Position numbers and translations under genes: made by a program
In this document: positions 11,169 through 23,646 of the stretch, one piece after another
Position numbering within the stretch: the first letter of the stretch is position 1
How the letters are laid out: the number at the start of each line of letters is the position of its first letter
The notes under the pieces: model-generated
What the model saw: the letters and a program-made list of their open reading frames with translations, nothing else
What the model was told of the DNA's origin: nothing
Databases searched by the model: none
NCBI GenBank assembly: GCA_026724425.1
Contig: JAIUCV010000001.1
Location: 13,312,556 to 13,376,555, forward strand
Direction: 5' to 3'
Source of the DNA: Erythrophleum ivorense
Lineage: Eukaryota > Streptophyta > Magnoliopsida > Fabales > Fabaceae
DNA length: 64,000 nucleotides

Positions 11169-14100
11169 AATGCTAATTATGATGGATAGGGATAGACCAC
11201 ACATTAAATTTTTCATCAGTAGTAATTAATCAAATAGTTTAAATATATAAATAGTGATTGTTGAATACTTTAGGTAAGTCGTTCATAAAAATATAATAGG
11301 AGCATCTAATCAGAACCAAACAAAACAAACATAGAGCACACAATTCACAAGGGTAAATAACCATGGGCACCAAGCATCTCACTTGTGAAAATTAGAATAG
11401 ATCCTTGTGTGGTGACTAACCACACGGGGCTAGCAGCATCCTTGCTAGTTGAGGTACAAATTGTAGTACACCATGACTAACAACTATTGTTGTTAGCTGT
11501 TGGATCATAGCTCCCATAAAAATCCTTCCATAGATAAACGAAAAAAAATCATTTAGAATTCTTAATCATACTCACTTTCCATCAAAGCATATAATTAGAG
11601 TTAATCATTAAACATTCAAATTTATAAAAGACCAAAAAAATTAAGTAAAAAAAACCCATATTCAAACACAAACAATTTTGGACATAGGTTTGCCCCCCAA
11701 GATACAATAATGCTTAAATGAGTATTCAAATAATTAAAAAATGAAAAATGTAAATATATAAATAATAATTAAATAAATAATGCTTAAACAAAAGAAATGA
11801 AATGAAAATTGTATAGCATGCATAGTCAGCATTATTTACTCACCATCTTAGGTTACACTACAAAACTTCCTATCAGCCTTGTACCGCTTCCTCAATTAAA
11901 GAAAAGTCTCTAAATTATCCAATAGTTGAGGTTCAAATCTTGAATAATAATTCAAGACACCATAGCCCATAATATTATAAGGCCACATCTATGGTCAGCA
12001 TCCACAACTATCACATTGGTTCACTTCACCTCCGCTCAACCACAAAGTTCCATAATCTTCATAGCTTCACCAACATTGAAAATAAAATAAGTTATCCACT
12101 AAGAAATTTTATAATTTCTTCCGCCCACTTCCATTCATATAACAATAAGAGATGGGGGGCCAAAGCATAGCCAAAAATAAAAAATAAAAAAGAGCTCTTA
12201 CCAATAGTTGTAGAACAAGGAATGATTGGAAAGGAAGAAAAATGCTTGGTTAGATGGCCTTAGTGAAGCAAAAAAAAAAATGTAACTTAACTCAACTCCC
12301 TAATTCTACTCTATTTTGGATTGAGAATCATGACAAGGTGGAAAGAAAATGTGGAAAAAATTTCAGAACAAGTTGGAGAATGAAAATGATGCACCAAGAA
12401 GCAAGGAAATTGAAGACAAATGGAGGTACTATCAAAACAACATAGAAGCTAGAGTTGCAAACTTGAATGGCCATAGCTCTACACAAAATTTGGCTATCAA
12501 AATTGTAGCAGCAGAGCATGATTTACAGCAATAAAATTTTCTTTTTTTTTTTGGGTCAAAAGTATGCTTCTATATTTTTAGTAGAGCAAAAAAATGACAA
12601 GGAAAGAGAAAAGAAAATTTAAACCAAAGCAGTTGGTGGAAAAAAATACTGTGAAAATGAAGTTGAAAGGCACTGAAATGAGGACATTGCACTACCTATA
12701 AAAAAGACAAAGGACATGATAGAAGCTTTCCTTTTTTTCTCTCTCTCTACATTTTTTTTTTGGTTAGAAGTGTGGTTCTAGTGGAGAAGGCATACAATTG
12801 AAGTTTGGGAAGAAAAATGACCAAAAAGCCAGCCGTCTATTAAGGTAAGTAGGGGTATTTCGGTATAGCAAAAAAAATGACAAGGGAAGAGAAAAAGACA
12901 CTTGTGCAAATTGACCTGCTAAAGTTTGAACACAGTACCTTAAAGAAGGGAATCCCGTCACAGCCACCAAACCAAAGCTTTATTTTAGTTACTTCGACCA
13001 ACTGATTTTACTAATAAGGTTCAATCAAAAAAAATAATTTAGACAAATCATGACAAAAGAAAATGTTTCCAACTCCCAAAAAAAAGTTTACACCCATATT
13101 AATGTTGTCATTATTATTCTATTTTTGTTATAAAATTTGGGTTCTTATGATTATTTAGAGAAAAAAAGGAGTACTAAATAAAGTGTTTGATTTTTTATAT
13201 AGAAGAAATAATTTGGTGCATTCAACAGTTCATGGACAACATAACATGCCTTAGTAGCTCAATCCAAAAGCTCTACCTATAAAAATAGTGGGACTCAAAA
13301 TAAGTATTTTGCACTTTTACAACATCTGAAATTGTATTTTGATCTCTCTTTTTTTTTATTTACAATATCCTTCCATTTTTGTAATGTTACTTTTGTTGTG
13401 TTTTTATTTATTAATTTTAAACAAGTAAATTTAATCAAATCATACTAAAAAGATATTATATAAAATTTAATATTTTTTGAGAAACAAAAGTGTCAATATA
13501 GGCTAAATTTAATGTTCAGTACCTTTAACTGTAATAAAAGTAAAACTCAGACTAATAAATGATAATTCAATTTTTTAAAAGGATGCTTTAGCTTGGTTCA
13601 TAAGGTTGAAAAACACTACGCAGGAATTGACAATATGTGATTTTGGATGTCTAATGTTTACTGATTTGATTTTGATGTTTGATGAGAATTAATTTCTATA
13701 ATAAGATATTAGGAGGGGTACAAATATTATTTTACACCTTCCTTCTAATTTCAAACTCGTGCTTTAAATTTGCATATAATTCAAGGATGATCATTTTTTA
13801 AAAAATAATAATCATTTATAAGGATTAATATAATTACACAATATGATTATTGAATTTATTTTAAACTCAATAGTCAAAATGTATGATTTAGTCTTTATAA
13901 ACATTTTTTTTATGAAAGTTAGACACAAATATTATGATAGTTGCTCTCTATTATAAGCCTTCCTATAATTTGAGGTGAAATAAAACCAAACTTCAAAATG
14001 CTTCTATCAATTAACTAAGTGGCAGATAGTTTATTAAAATGATAGGTCACCCTAAACCAATCATTATGGAACAACGAGCTATGACAGATTGCTCACAGCT

Positions 14101-15150
14101 AGATGTATTAATAGCAGCCACGAATGCAACTAACACTGTCATTAGAGCCGAACCCACCAAATAAAAGGCAAAGCAAATGGCACTAAATGCCACATGAAAG
14201 TTCCCTAGTTAAGCCCATAGCAGCATGTTTATGAAAATAAAACGAAACTGGTGGATGGAATTAGAAAATTGGTGGATGAGTTATAAGATTAGTTTATCTA
14301 ACTCGTAAAATTGATCAAAGGAAAATTTGATTAAGAATTAATTAAATTAGTTAAAACAAAATTTTGTCATTCTATAATAAAAATTTATGATATTTTATAA
14401 AATTTACTTAATTTATTTCATATGAATTGTTGTTATATATAAAATATTTTAACTATTTTTATATTTTTAATTATTTATATATATTGTATAATATATATTA
14501 ATTTAATTATAAAATATTGCATATATTTATAATTTTTTATATTAAAAAACTGGCTTGATTTTGATTTGATCACAATTGGATCATTGAATCATAAATCATT
14601 CTTTATCGAAATTTAATATTTGGTTTGATTTTTAACATATTGCATAGCAAAATAAAAGACCCCTTGGCTATGATGTTCCAAATTGTGCGCAACTAGTGGA
14701 AAAAGGTACCAGAGTAATATAATGCGAAAGCAATTAAAATTAACAATTTTCTCATCCATAATTAAAGATGATCACAAAAGAAGATATTTTAGGTAGCTAA
14801 TATATATTTAATACACAATAATTAACAAAAAAACAATAAATGACAAGAAAATAGATCAATAGACATATTAATGTTTGACATAAGAATCCCCAATGTTAAG
14901 GGAAAATCCAAAATGATTTCTCTACTGCTCTTTTTGAAGAAAATTTGAATTGTTTAGATCTAATTTAAATAGTCTAAATTATACTTTTTTATTTTGATTT
15001 TTTTTTGTTTTAAAGGAAGCGCAATATAAAACGAAAATAGTTTTCCAACTATATATTTGAAAAAAAAATTATAATTGATATAAAAATGTTTAAAATTTGG
15101 ACCATCTAGATTAAATATTATATGATTTCTCCTGGGGCATGAAATTCATT
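11169..15150. other. AT-rich intergenic sequence, nothing identified
   Basis: Roughly 4 kb with no recognisable gene. There are A/T runs and pyrimidine runs (12,730-12,762). A short phrase resembling GCAAAAAAATGACAAGGAAAGAG recurs at about 12,588 and 12,870, suggesting local duplication. Short open frames at 12,254-12,534 read low-complexity, Lys/Asn-rich peptides that look accidental. Confidence 0.5.
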
Positions 15151-15500
15151 CACTACAGGAAAACAACAGCAGGGGGACGCTATCCTAACTACAGTTTCAT
15201 AAACCGTGGTTATATTATAACATAACCACAATTTAAAAAAACCATGGTAAGGTTAAAGGAAACAACCACATTTTTTCTAAAAATTGGTTGTTTATCCACG
15301 GTTGAACTAAACGGTGGCTAAGCTATGTAATTAGCCACGGTTTAGGCAGAACCATGAAAAGCATTACCATGTTTATTTAGAATAGTGGGAACTTAACCAC
15401 GTTTTTGTAAAAATTATGGTCAAACCAAGTTCATGTGACCTGGGTTTTTTAATAAACCATGGTCAAATGTTTGGTTTAATCATTGTTTTTATAGAAACTA
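15151..15500 (+). repeat. CACTA terminal repeat and AACCRTGGTT subterminal array
   Basis: The terminal repeat CACTACAGGAAAA is at 15,151-15,163. It is followed by roughly a dozen variants of a palindromic AACCACGGTT/AACCATGGTT motif in both orientations up to about 15,500. Such arrays are where TnpA-type proteins bind in related elements, by family knowledge. Confidence 0.7.
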
Positions 15501-15647
15501 TGGTCAAGCCAGTAGTTTTTAACCTTCCTAGTCTTCTTCTTTGTGCTATTTCTACTTCTTTGTCGTTGCTCTATTTTTGCTTCTTTGTGCCATAGACGTA
15601 GCTCATTTTTTGCTTTTTCTCTTCAACATAGGATCTCCATCATCTAG

Positions 15648-16082
15648 TGTAACATTCGGTCCACCGTAAATGTGAGAAACGCGATGTTTGGTTTCTCTGT
15701 AAACATCAGAAATAGGCTAAATATAAAAGGAAATCCTCGAAATAAAAGGAATTGGGGCCAAATAAAATTATGATATAATTTTAAATATTAGAAAATGAGG
15801 ATTTGATGTTTAAGATGCCTAAAAACTAAAGCTAGAAGAGCTCAAAAAATTTGCCTAAGGAAGTAAGGGCAATTTTGTAATTTTTGGAAAATTTTGAAAA
15901 CTCACAGGAGGGCTTTTTAAATGAAAATTTTGACCTTTCCAGGGTTCTCAAAGGCCCTGAATACTATGGAAACCCCTGGAACAGTTGAAACCCCTCTAGT
16001 GAGCAATTTCGGCAAAGGTTGACCAAAACTTTGACCGAACGGTTCGAAATGGTGTCAGATCCTTTTTTAGTAATTCCAAAGC
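15648..16082 (+). mobile_element. 5' LTR fragment of the deleted gypsy element
   Basis: The sequence from TGTAACATT runs collinear with 17,767-18,205 and departs after a shared phrase ending in AATTCCAAAG near 16,082. The abrupt break marks the left edge of the internal deletion. Confidence 0.8.
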
Positions 16083-17766
16083 CCCTCTCCTGCCAGAGAT
16101 GTTAACCACACTCAATGTGTGAGATACCCTAGTGCCAAATCACTTAAAAGCAGAATGTGGGTATAGTTATAACTACAGGATATGAGAGGAGGGCTAAAAC
16201 GAGTATATGTAAGTGATTAAGTCAATAGAGTAAGAAAAGAAAGCCTAAGCAAAAAGGGGCTGAAGTGGAAATTTGAAGATCTTATGAGGAACGATGAATA
16301 AAAATTTAAAATGCTCCCTAGTATCAGTATGATGGGATTCTAGAGAATCAGATGACACAGAACCCACTTCGCACGAAAAGCATGATGTACTTCTGAGTTT
16401 AGCCTTAGCTATTATGAGTGATGGTAACTGGACTTAGTGAGCATGTATTTCACTGTCAGATATAGTAATCTTAGGCTTTGACGTCTCCCAGAGATAGATC
16501 ATAATAGATCCCAATATAGCACAGCGAGTTGCAGTAGACCTATAGGTCACAGTAGCTCCCACAGAGTTACAAAGAGCCCTAGCCACAGCATGATAGATCT
16601 CTAGTAAGATGATGGTCTGAGATAGTTTTACAGAGTAGTTAATCTCAGAGACTAGCACAATTTTAGTTAACTTTTGTCTTAGAGACTAAAAATCTCCTGA
16701 GTCTGGTAAACCGTTGCCACAGAGATATGAAGGCTTTACTCAGACAGTTAGACCACTGACTAACTCTTTTTAGAGATGAGCATAGTGTCTGGGATGAGGA
16801 AAGTAAGAAATTAGCTTTTCAGAATTAGAGCCAAATGAACCATTACCTAGCAGGTAGTACCCTGACCGAGGGATAGAGAAATCCCTGTATGCTAGCTCAT
16901 GTATTCAAAAAGGGGTCAAGTGCAATTTTTATATAAGATAAGTGGTACAGTGTATCTCCAGTGAGTAAAATTGTGAGAATAGCTAGCATCCCAGCAGAAC
17001 TCAACAGTAGTAAGTGGAAGTAGCTTTTCGATGCCAATATGACACACACATGTTAGGCTTATCAATGCTTAAATGAGGGACTATAAAATGCCACTATAAG
17101 TGAGTAAAGAAAGTGAGAAAAAGTCCCGACTTACAAAGACATATAGTAATAAACAGAGAAATTGGGATCGTTAAAAGTAGAAACTCCTCAAAGGAGGTGT
17201 AATCCTAGTAAGTAGTTGTGATATAAGGCCTGTGACAGAAAGAGATGTGAATTGTAATTATGGGATGAGCTAGTAAGAAAGAACGCAGGGATGAACAGTA
17301 GACAATATACTTTAAAACAATAAACAGACAAAAACCTCCGATGACTCTAATTATTAGAAAAGATGATGAGATGTTATGAGAAGCCATTCAGAGAGGATAG
17401 AGGAGATGTGATATGAAATAAGTTACCTCCTAAGATGTATAAACGAGTCCACTAAAAGAAACATTAATCCTGCGAATGGGTTAACATTGACCCTACATGA
17501 TTAGTAAGCTCTCCCAAGATAGGCCTCTAGAGTTAGAAATTTCTTTCCCTTATGAGAAAGAACTAGCTAGTATCTTATAGCAATAGAACCCTTATTAAGA
17601 ACTAGCAATGAAAAATCCCCTGGCTGTAAGAAAATTGAAACGAATGAAATCGCTGAGAAAGCGTATAAGGCCAGGAAGAAGGAAAAAAAAGGAACAGTTA
17701 GCCAGAATATAAAAAAGAGAAAGTGTACCCCTAAATTTTGAGGATGAAATTTATTTAAAGGGGGGA
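16083..17766 (+). other. Internal region of the deleted gypsy element, non-coding remnant
   Basis: Some 1.7 kb lies between the truncated 5' LTR and the polypurine tract. Stop codons are frequent in all frames and I recognise no gag, protease, reverse transcriptase, integrase or chromodomain motif. The final segment (17,730-17,766, ATTTTGAGGATGAAATTTATTT then a G-run) matches the usual end of Tekay/Del-type chromovirus interiors, where ATTTCGAGGACGAAAT precedes the polypurine tract. Confidence 0.6.
17753..17766 (+). promoter_or_regulatory. Polypurine tract before the 3' LTR
   Basis: AAAGGGGGGA immediately precedes TGTAACATCC at 17,767. In LTR retrotransposons this purine run primes plus-strand DNA synthesis. 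It fixes the direction of all family 1 LTRs in the window. Confidence 0.8.
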
Positions 17767-20700
17767 TGTAACATCCGATCCCTCTATAAACGTAAGAAAC
17801 ACAATGTTTGGTTTCTCTATAAACGTCAGAAATTGGCCAAATATAAAAGGAAGTTTTCAAAATAGAAGGAATTGGGGCCAAATAAAATTATGATAAAATT
17901 TTAAATATTAGAAAATGAAGATTTGAGGTTTAAGATGCCCAAAAACTAGAGCCAGAAGAGCTCAAAAAATTTGCCCAAGGAAGTAGGGGCATTTTTGTAA
18001 TTTTTGGAAAATTTTGAAAACTCATATGAGGACTTTTTAAATGAAAATTTTGAGTTTTTTGGGATTCTCAGAGGCCCCGAATACCATGGGAACCCCTAGA
18101 ACAGTTGAAACCCCTCCGGTGAGCGATTTCGGCAAAAGTTGACTAAAACTTTGACTAAACGGTTTGAAATGGTTTCAGATCCTTTTTGAGTGATTCTAAA
18201 GGCAATTCTTATGATTAAGAGCATAAGGAATATGATGGAAAGGACAGATTTCAAAAAAGAGTTGATATGAGTCTAAAATGAGAAAGCCAATAAGAGGGAC
18301 TAAAATGTAAAAAGTAAAAAGTTGCATAAAGTGACTTTTAGCTCTTTCTTCTTATCCAAGTTCCAGCAGCTCCCATTCCATGATTTGTTTCTGCCCCAAA
18401 AATAGAGGAGGAAGCCAGCTCTCTTAGGCGAACAAGGAGAGGAGATTTTGAAGAGAGAAAAAGCAAGGAAAAGGTAGGAAAATTCAAGTATTTTCTCTTG
18501 CAAGTTACTCTTCCTTTTTCTCCTCTTTATTTCCATGGATTTGATGATGTTTTTGGGTCTGTATGGAGGGCAAAATAGAGGTGGAAAATTCGAATTTGGA
18601 GAGGAGAGCTAGAAGAAAAGGATAAGAATTCAAGGAAAGCTTGAAACCAAGGTAAAAATCTTAGTCTCCATGCTTCACTTCTCTTAGCCTTCTTGTGTGC
18701 AAATTTCCCCTGATTTAAGACCAGCCATGAGGGATTAAATTTCTGGCCAAACCAAGAATGAATCACATGAATTAACGTGTGGGAATTTAGAATATGCAAA
18801 GGAAACCAAGAAAAAGCCATTAAATTTCAATTTAGTAAAGTGAGGCGTTCATGGAGACATTGTGAAATCTGTTTTGATCCATGAATTTCCTATCTTAGAT
18901 GAGTGTTTTCTTGAGTTTCTAAGATCCCTAGAGACCTCCCCACACACCTCTTCCATCAAGAAAACAAAGTAAACACATTACTCCCCTTTTTCATGTGTCA
19001 TTTCGGCCTAGGGCAGAACTATAGGTTAGGGATAGTTTTAATTTGTTTCAAGCTTATTTTTGAGTCATGTAGGATAGAAGAGGATGAGAGGGAGTTTTGG
19101 AAAAATTTTAGAAGTCATAGATAGTGAGATGGAAGTGTAGGCTCTATAATGTAGTATAATGAAGCAACTCCTAACTAGGCTCTTTAATATAATTGTGTGA
19201 TGACTCTAAGGAATCTAAATAGAGTCAAGAATCATAGATTAAAGGAGAGAAGGGAGCCAAGATCATGAATTTTTGTAGTTGCTTCATTAAGTGCCTTATG
19301 GAAGCATAATGGAGCCATAAACCAAAGTAGCATCATGTAAAGTGTGTATAATGCCAAGGTTTATTCCCATGAGTAATTCATGTTTCTTTTGGTGTGTCTA
19401 GGCCAAGAGAAATGGTCTCCACCTTCTTGGATGTGTGAGGTCAAGGGAGAGGAGTCAAGGCTTAAGGAAAAAGTATGTGAATGCAAGCAAGGTAGCTCTC
19501 TCGACCTTCTCTCATGCATGGATGTGTGTTTATCTTATCTTAAAATGTGTGTATGTGTATTTTCAAGCCATGAAAAGTATGCCAGCATGATCTTGTTTGC
19601 CATGATTTCATGATGTCATGTTATATTTTCAAGTGAATGTATGATGTTTCTTGAGTTTCCTTGAGTGTGTGGAGGTCAAGAACTCTTCACTATGGTGAGG
19701 ATGAGCCAAGAACCCTTGAACTTGGTTGAGACAAAGCAAAGAGTCTCCCAAAAGTAAAGTGGACTCCCAAGAGTATGGTTGAGTCCAAAGTGCTCAAAGA
19801 ATAGGTGAGGCAAGTTCAAAATCTATTAGGAGAAGTGTGAGGCTAATCCAAACACTTGGGGAGCTCTTGAATGTCTTGTATGACTTGTTCACATGCTAAG
19901 CTTGCTTCTTGAATGCTCATGAATTGTATTATGTCCATGCATGCATTGTTAAGGCTTGCTTTACATATAGTATGTATGATTGAATGGGAGATGAGCTATT
20001 GGGATTCTTTGAATCTCATCCCCTCCTCTCCAATATCCTAACATGCTAGGTGGAGCCAATGAACAAGGAAATGGAAGCCACCAAGTGAGGAGATGAAGCC
20101 TTGATCATAAAGCTTTTAATTTTGTTTATGTTGTAACCAAAGGAGTGGCATATGATGTAATCTTTTGTTAGAATTGATGCACAATGAATGGAACATGTGT
20201 AAACATCCTAATAGATGATGTATGTATGAAATTTGTGGATAAATGGAATGTATTGCAATTTTTGGGTATGGAATGCCAAGACTAGCCTTATGGAAATGTG
20301 TGTATGGTATGGGGTGAGAGTGTGAGTTCCTAAATTCTGGGCTTTTGTACCTTTAAGACAAGTTTAAAATGTCATTTTGGTACAATCTCACATGCTCAGA
20401 TGGCCACACAAGCTTGGGAAGCAAATTTGGATCCTTTGATACCATTATGGAGCTAAAAAATGACCAAAATGGAACCCCATGGCACAAACTGACCAAATGA
20501 AGGAATTTGCCCATGCAATTTTGCAAACATGTAGGGCTCATCAAGGGATTGTTGGAAAGCTAAAGTGCAGAAAAATCGGAGCTCTATAGAATCAATTATG
20601 AATTTTCAAAGTTCAGATTTTTCTGCTATCATGAGGCATGTACTGTTCATATAGTTAGATTTGTATCCTATGTTATTTGATAGGAAAATGGTGTCCAATG

Positions 20701-21471
20701 CTTGTGAAATTTTACAAGCATAAACTATAGGTCATAAGGTTTCTGTGGCCACCAAGATTACCTCAGTTGGAGGTCTGACCAAAGAGTTATGCATTTTTGA
20801 ATTTGGCTGTCAGTAGCAGTAGCGCCTCAGGAGTCTAGTCACTGTTCTATAGATTTCCAATGGCTAAACGTATTTTTTTCATTCTGGAATTATTTTTAGT
20901 ATAAATTTAACATTTTTAACTTTCCAAAATGACCAAATTTGTATGATTTATATTTTTATAGAATTAGTTATGAATTTTAGAAATTTGTATCAGTAATCTG
21001 AAACAGCAGCCCAGGCAGCAGCGACCTCTGGACCTTTTTGGATGTCAAACATCCTCTGTGCTGAATGTTAGGCTCTAGACGTATTTTTAGTGTAAATTAG
21101 ACATCATAGCTTCCTAAAATGACCAAGATTGTATAATTTTGATTTTTCTAGATTTAGTAATGAATTTTGAAACTTTGGTCAGAAAGAAGGCCAAATCTGG
21201 TCTAAATTAAATAGCCACTTTTCATGCTCCATTTTGGTTTCCATGAGTTGTAAGCATGATTTTATGATGCAAATGAGTTTTTTTGATGTAATTAAATATG
21301 AGGATGTATAGTATGAACTCACATGGTCCACGTGACACTGATTGCAATTTTTATATACAACGCAGTGCAATTATATGTATTCTTTTAAGCCACTTTTCCT
21401 ACTTCCCCCATGGATTTGAGAATATGATGCACAAGAATGCTATAAGATGAGTTAGAAAGCATGGTGTTACA
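17767..21471 (+). mobile_element. Complete 3' LTR, family 1 reference copy (3.7 kb)
   Basis: It begins TGTAACATCC and ends GGTGTTACA, so the ends form a short inverted repeat. It contains the family landmarks in order: a U3 block around GTTTCTCTATAAACGTCAG, the TCCTTTTTGAGTGATT block (18,181), a 38-bp minisatellite (19,680-19,870), the ATTCTTTGAATCTCATCC block (20,005) and the distal block of short A/T-rich phrases to 21,471. It is unusually long for an LTR, as in the Del/Tekay lineage. Confidence 0.8.
19680..19870 (+). repeat. LTR minisatellite, family 1
   Basis: Four to five imperfect units of about 38-40 bp, each with a GAGACAAAG / GAGTCYMAAAGT / GTGAGGCAAG core. It is the plus-strand counterpart of arrays in LTRs A, B and C. 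Confidence 0.55.
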
Positions 21472-21476
21472 TCTAG

Positions 21477-22154
21477 TGTGGCATTGTTTCTGTAAGTTAT
21501 TTTTATATCTTTTTGCAATTAGTCTTTGTTTTTTTTATTCCTGATTTGAGATTCTAGCTTTAATTTTAGCATGGATGCTTTGTTTTTTTTTTTGGAATGT
21601 TGGACAAAATGTGGTTGAGATTTTGATTTGAGATTCTGAATTTTTTTAAAGATTCTAAAAGACATTATATTATTGTAGCTAATATGTAAAAAAATATTGT
21701 TTACTTAAAATATAAAATGATTCACCATTAAAAAGTTATGTTTTCTTATTTGCATTTGAAATAATGGACCATAGCTTTATGATAGTATTTTTTATCAATG
21801 TAAATTAAATATTTTGTTTTATACTTTTTGTTAGGAATTTTGTATTTATTAACTTCCTTTAAATAGAAAGATAAACTATATTAATATTAATTAATTAAAA
21901 TATGTGAAAATGATTTGAAATATATATATATATTAAACAAAGCAATTAAAACATAAGAGGCGGCAAATTGGACATTTATGAAAATTTGGATTATCTTCAA
22001 AATGTCTATTATTAACATTACTTTGAAGAGTATAAAATAAACAAAAAATAAACATATAAAATTCGTTTCATTATAATAACCTATAAAAAATTAATAAGGA
22101 ATTTTATTTTTAATTATTAAATGATTAAAGATGACTTTTTTTAAGGTTACATAA
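21477..22154 (+). other. CACTA internal noncoding sequence upstream of transposase
   Basis: AT-rich sequence resumes the CACTA element after the LTR insertion. It includes T-rich runs and GTTTCTGTAAGTTAT (21,486), which could be a splice donor of an untranslated exon, although this is not provable. No other gene is seen. Confidence 0.4.
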
Positions 22155-22684
22155 ATGGACAAATCTTTGACTAGTAAACCCCAAAATACCTGTGAATACT
22201 TACATGGGTTGAATGGATTCTTAGACTTTACATTTGTTGATGGAAGTGTGGAGGACAAAATCATATGTCCATGTCCTAAATGTTGATTTAAAAAATGGCA
22301 TATTAGAGAGGTTATGCATGATCACTTGATTGTTAGACCTTTCCAACAAGGATATACCTTTTGGGTTAAACATGGAGATAGTGATGTTCTACAATAGCGT
22401 AAAAAGAGTATATTTTTTAAACTTCCTTATTGGGTAAACCATTCAATATACCACAATCTTAATGTGATACACATTGAGAAAAATGTTTGTGATAGTGTGC
22501 TATTTACTTTGTTGAATGATTCTGGACGATCAAAAGATTATTTAAATGCACGAGAGACTTAACTTAAATGGGCATTAGGCCTGATCTTTGGCCTAACGAC
22601 AATGGTAGATATCCTTTTACTATATTTATTTTGACAAATGCCAACAAAGATGTATTTCTTAGGACTATAAAGAATATTTGTCCA
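22155..22684 (+). pseudogene. Broken CACTA transposase (TnpD type)
   Basis: TnpD proteins catalyse excision and insertion of CACTA elements. From ATG 22,155 the frame reads MDKSLTSKPQNTCEYLHGL and then LDFTFVDGSVEDKIICPCPKC, the plant transposase-associated domain (PF13963) with its CPCxKC zinc motif. A stop at 22,284 is followed in frame by the rest of that domain (VMHDHL.., GYTFWVKHGD) and a second stop at 22,395. The same frame then jumps to FFKLPYW..HNLNVIHIEKNVCDSVL (22,413-22,560), a signature of Transposase_21 (PF02992), so the middle of the protein is missing. A frameshift near 22,565 leads to MGIRPDLWPNDNGRYPFTIF (22,568 onward) and ends at ..KNICP (22,684), where unrelated repeat sequence begins. 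Two stops, a deletion, a frameshift and a truncation mean no function remains. Confidence 0.9.
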
Positions 22685-23627
22685 ATAAATAATTAATGCT
22701 AATTCACAATAAATAAGTATTCTGACATCTATTTTTTTTCAAAACAAAGATATTCAATACTGCATTGATATAACTTTTGATATTTCTCACATAAATTTAT
22801 GTAACTTGTGAGTGATTGTCTTTTGATATAAATTATTTTGATTTATACTTGAGGAGAGAACATAAAATCAAATTGATCTAAACCTCTATAAATTTTGGTA
22901 TTAATTTTTATCCCCATCTTTCTTGAATGATTTGCTTTTCAAAATCTTGATGTAGGAACCTAAATAAATTTTGTCATTTTTAAAGTCTTGACACTTTGAA
23001 GTAGCTACTTTTCTTTAAAAGAAATATGGTCTTTAAAAGTAGAATTATTTGAGGAAATTATTCTTTGCCAAAAAGGAAGAAAAAACAAAGAACATGAGAT
23101 TCCAAGTTTAAAAGGTTTTTTCAATAAAATTTTAAAATATCCAATTAAACCTCCCTTCTAGAATATCTTTTAGACTAATATTCTTATGTCTATTATTTAT
23201 ATAGTATAACAAATAGAAAATATGTATATGATCAATATAAAAATTTTTAACTTTTAAAATCTCTAATAATTTAAATTTATAATTTTCAACACAAAATAAA
23301 TAATATTAAAATAAACATTTAAAAAAATTATAATAAATTATATTTTATGAAATAATATGACTTTTTTAATATTTTGATTGTATTTTAATTTCATGGTGAT
23401 TTGTGTATATTTTTACAATTAAAAAGAAGATTGTGTAATTTAAACGTCTATAAGAAAAGGGGGTCAGAGATCTACCCTTATGTTAGATTATATTGTCACT
23501 GTCTTGAACATATTCATGATTTCTTCTTTTACATGAGAAAATAAATATTTAAATATAAATTGTTTTACAAACCAACCTCGCCGCTTATCAATGTCACTCC
23601 TAATTAATAGTTTATTCACAAATTTTT

Positions 23628-23646
23628 TGAATATATATATATATGT
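23628..23646. repeat. (TA)n microsatellite
   Basis: A short TA run in tandem copy 1. The equivalent tract in copy 3 (about 30,052-30,073) is longer, and copy 2 (26,862-26,875) is interrupted. Confidence 0.7.

Larger units (their letters stand above)
15643..21476 (+). mobile_element. Internally deleted Ty3/gypsy-type element (family 1) with target duplication
   Basis: A TCTAG duplication flanks the element at 15,643-15,647 and 21,472-21,476. The 5' LTR survives only as its first 435 bases (15,648 to about 16,082). Degenerate internal sequence follows to 17,766, then a complete 3' LTR (17,767-21,471, 3,705 bp) that begins TGTAACATCC and ends GGTGTTACA. A polypurine tract sits directly before the 3' LTR, giving plus orientation. 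The two LTR starts differ at many positions, so the insertion is old. The deletion removed most of the 5' LTR, the primer site, gag and nearly all of pol. The element sits inside the second CACTA transposon. Confidence 0.85.
15151..22684 (+). mobile_element. Second CACTA transposon, 5' part, split by an LTR element and truncated
   Basis: It begins CACTACAGGAAAA at 15,151, a typical CACTA terminus. The next 350 bases carry many AACCRTGGTT / CCACGGTT motifs on both strands (subterminal repeats). The element is interrupted by a gypsy insertion at 15,648-21,471 with TCTAG duplications and resumes at 21,477. A transposase start follows at 22,155. It ends abruptly at about 22,684, inside transposase coding sequence, where a 3.2-kb tandem repeat begins. 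No 3' end was found, so the element is truncated and dead. Confidence 0.8.

Noticed and set aside
12254..12534. Overlapping Lys/Asn-rich open frames
   Set aside because: They lie in overlapping frames on both strands with low-complexity composition, no motif and no upstream or downstream gene structure.
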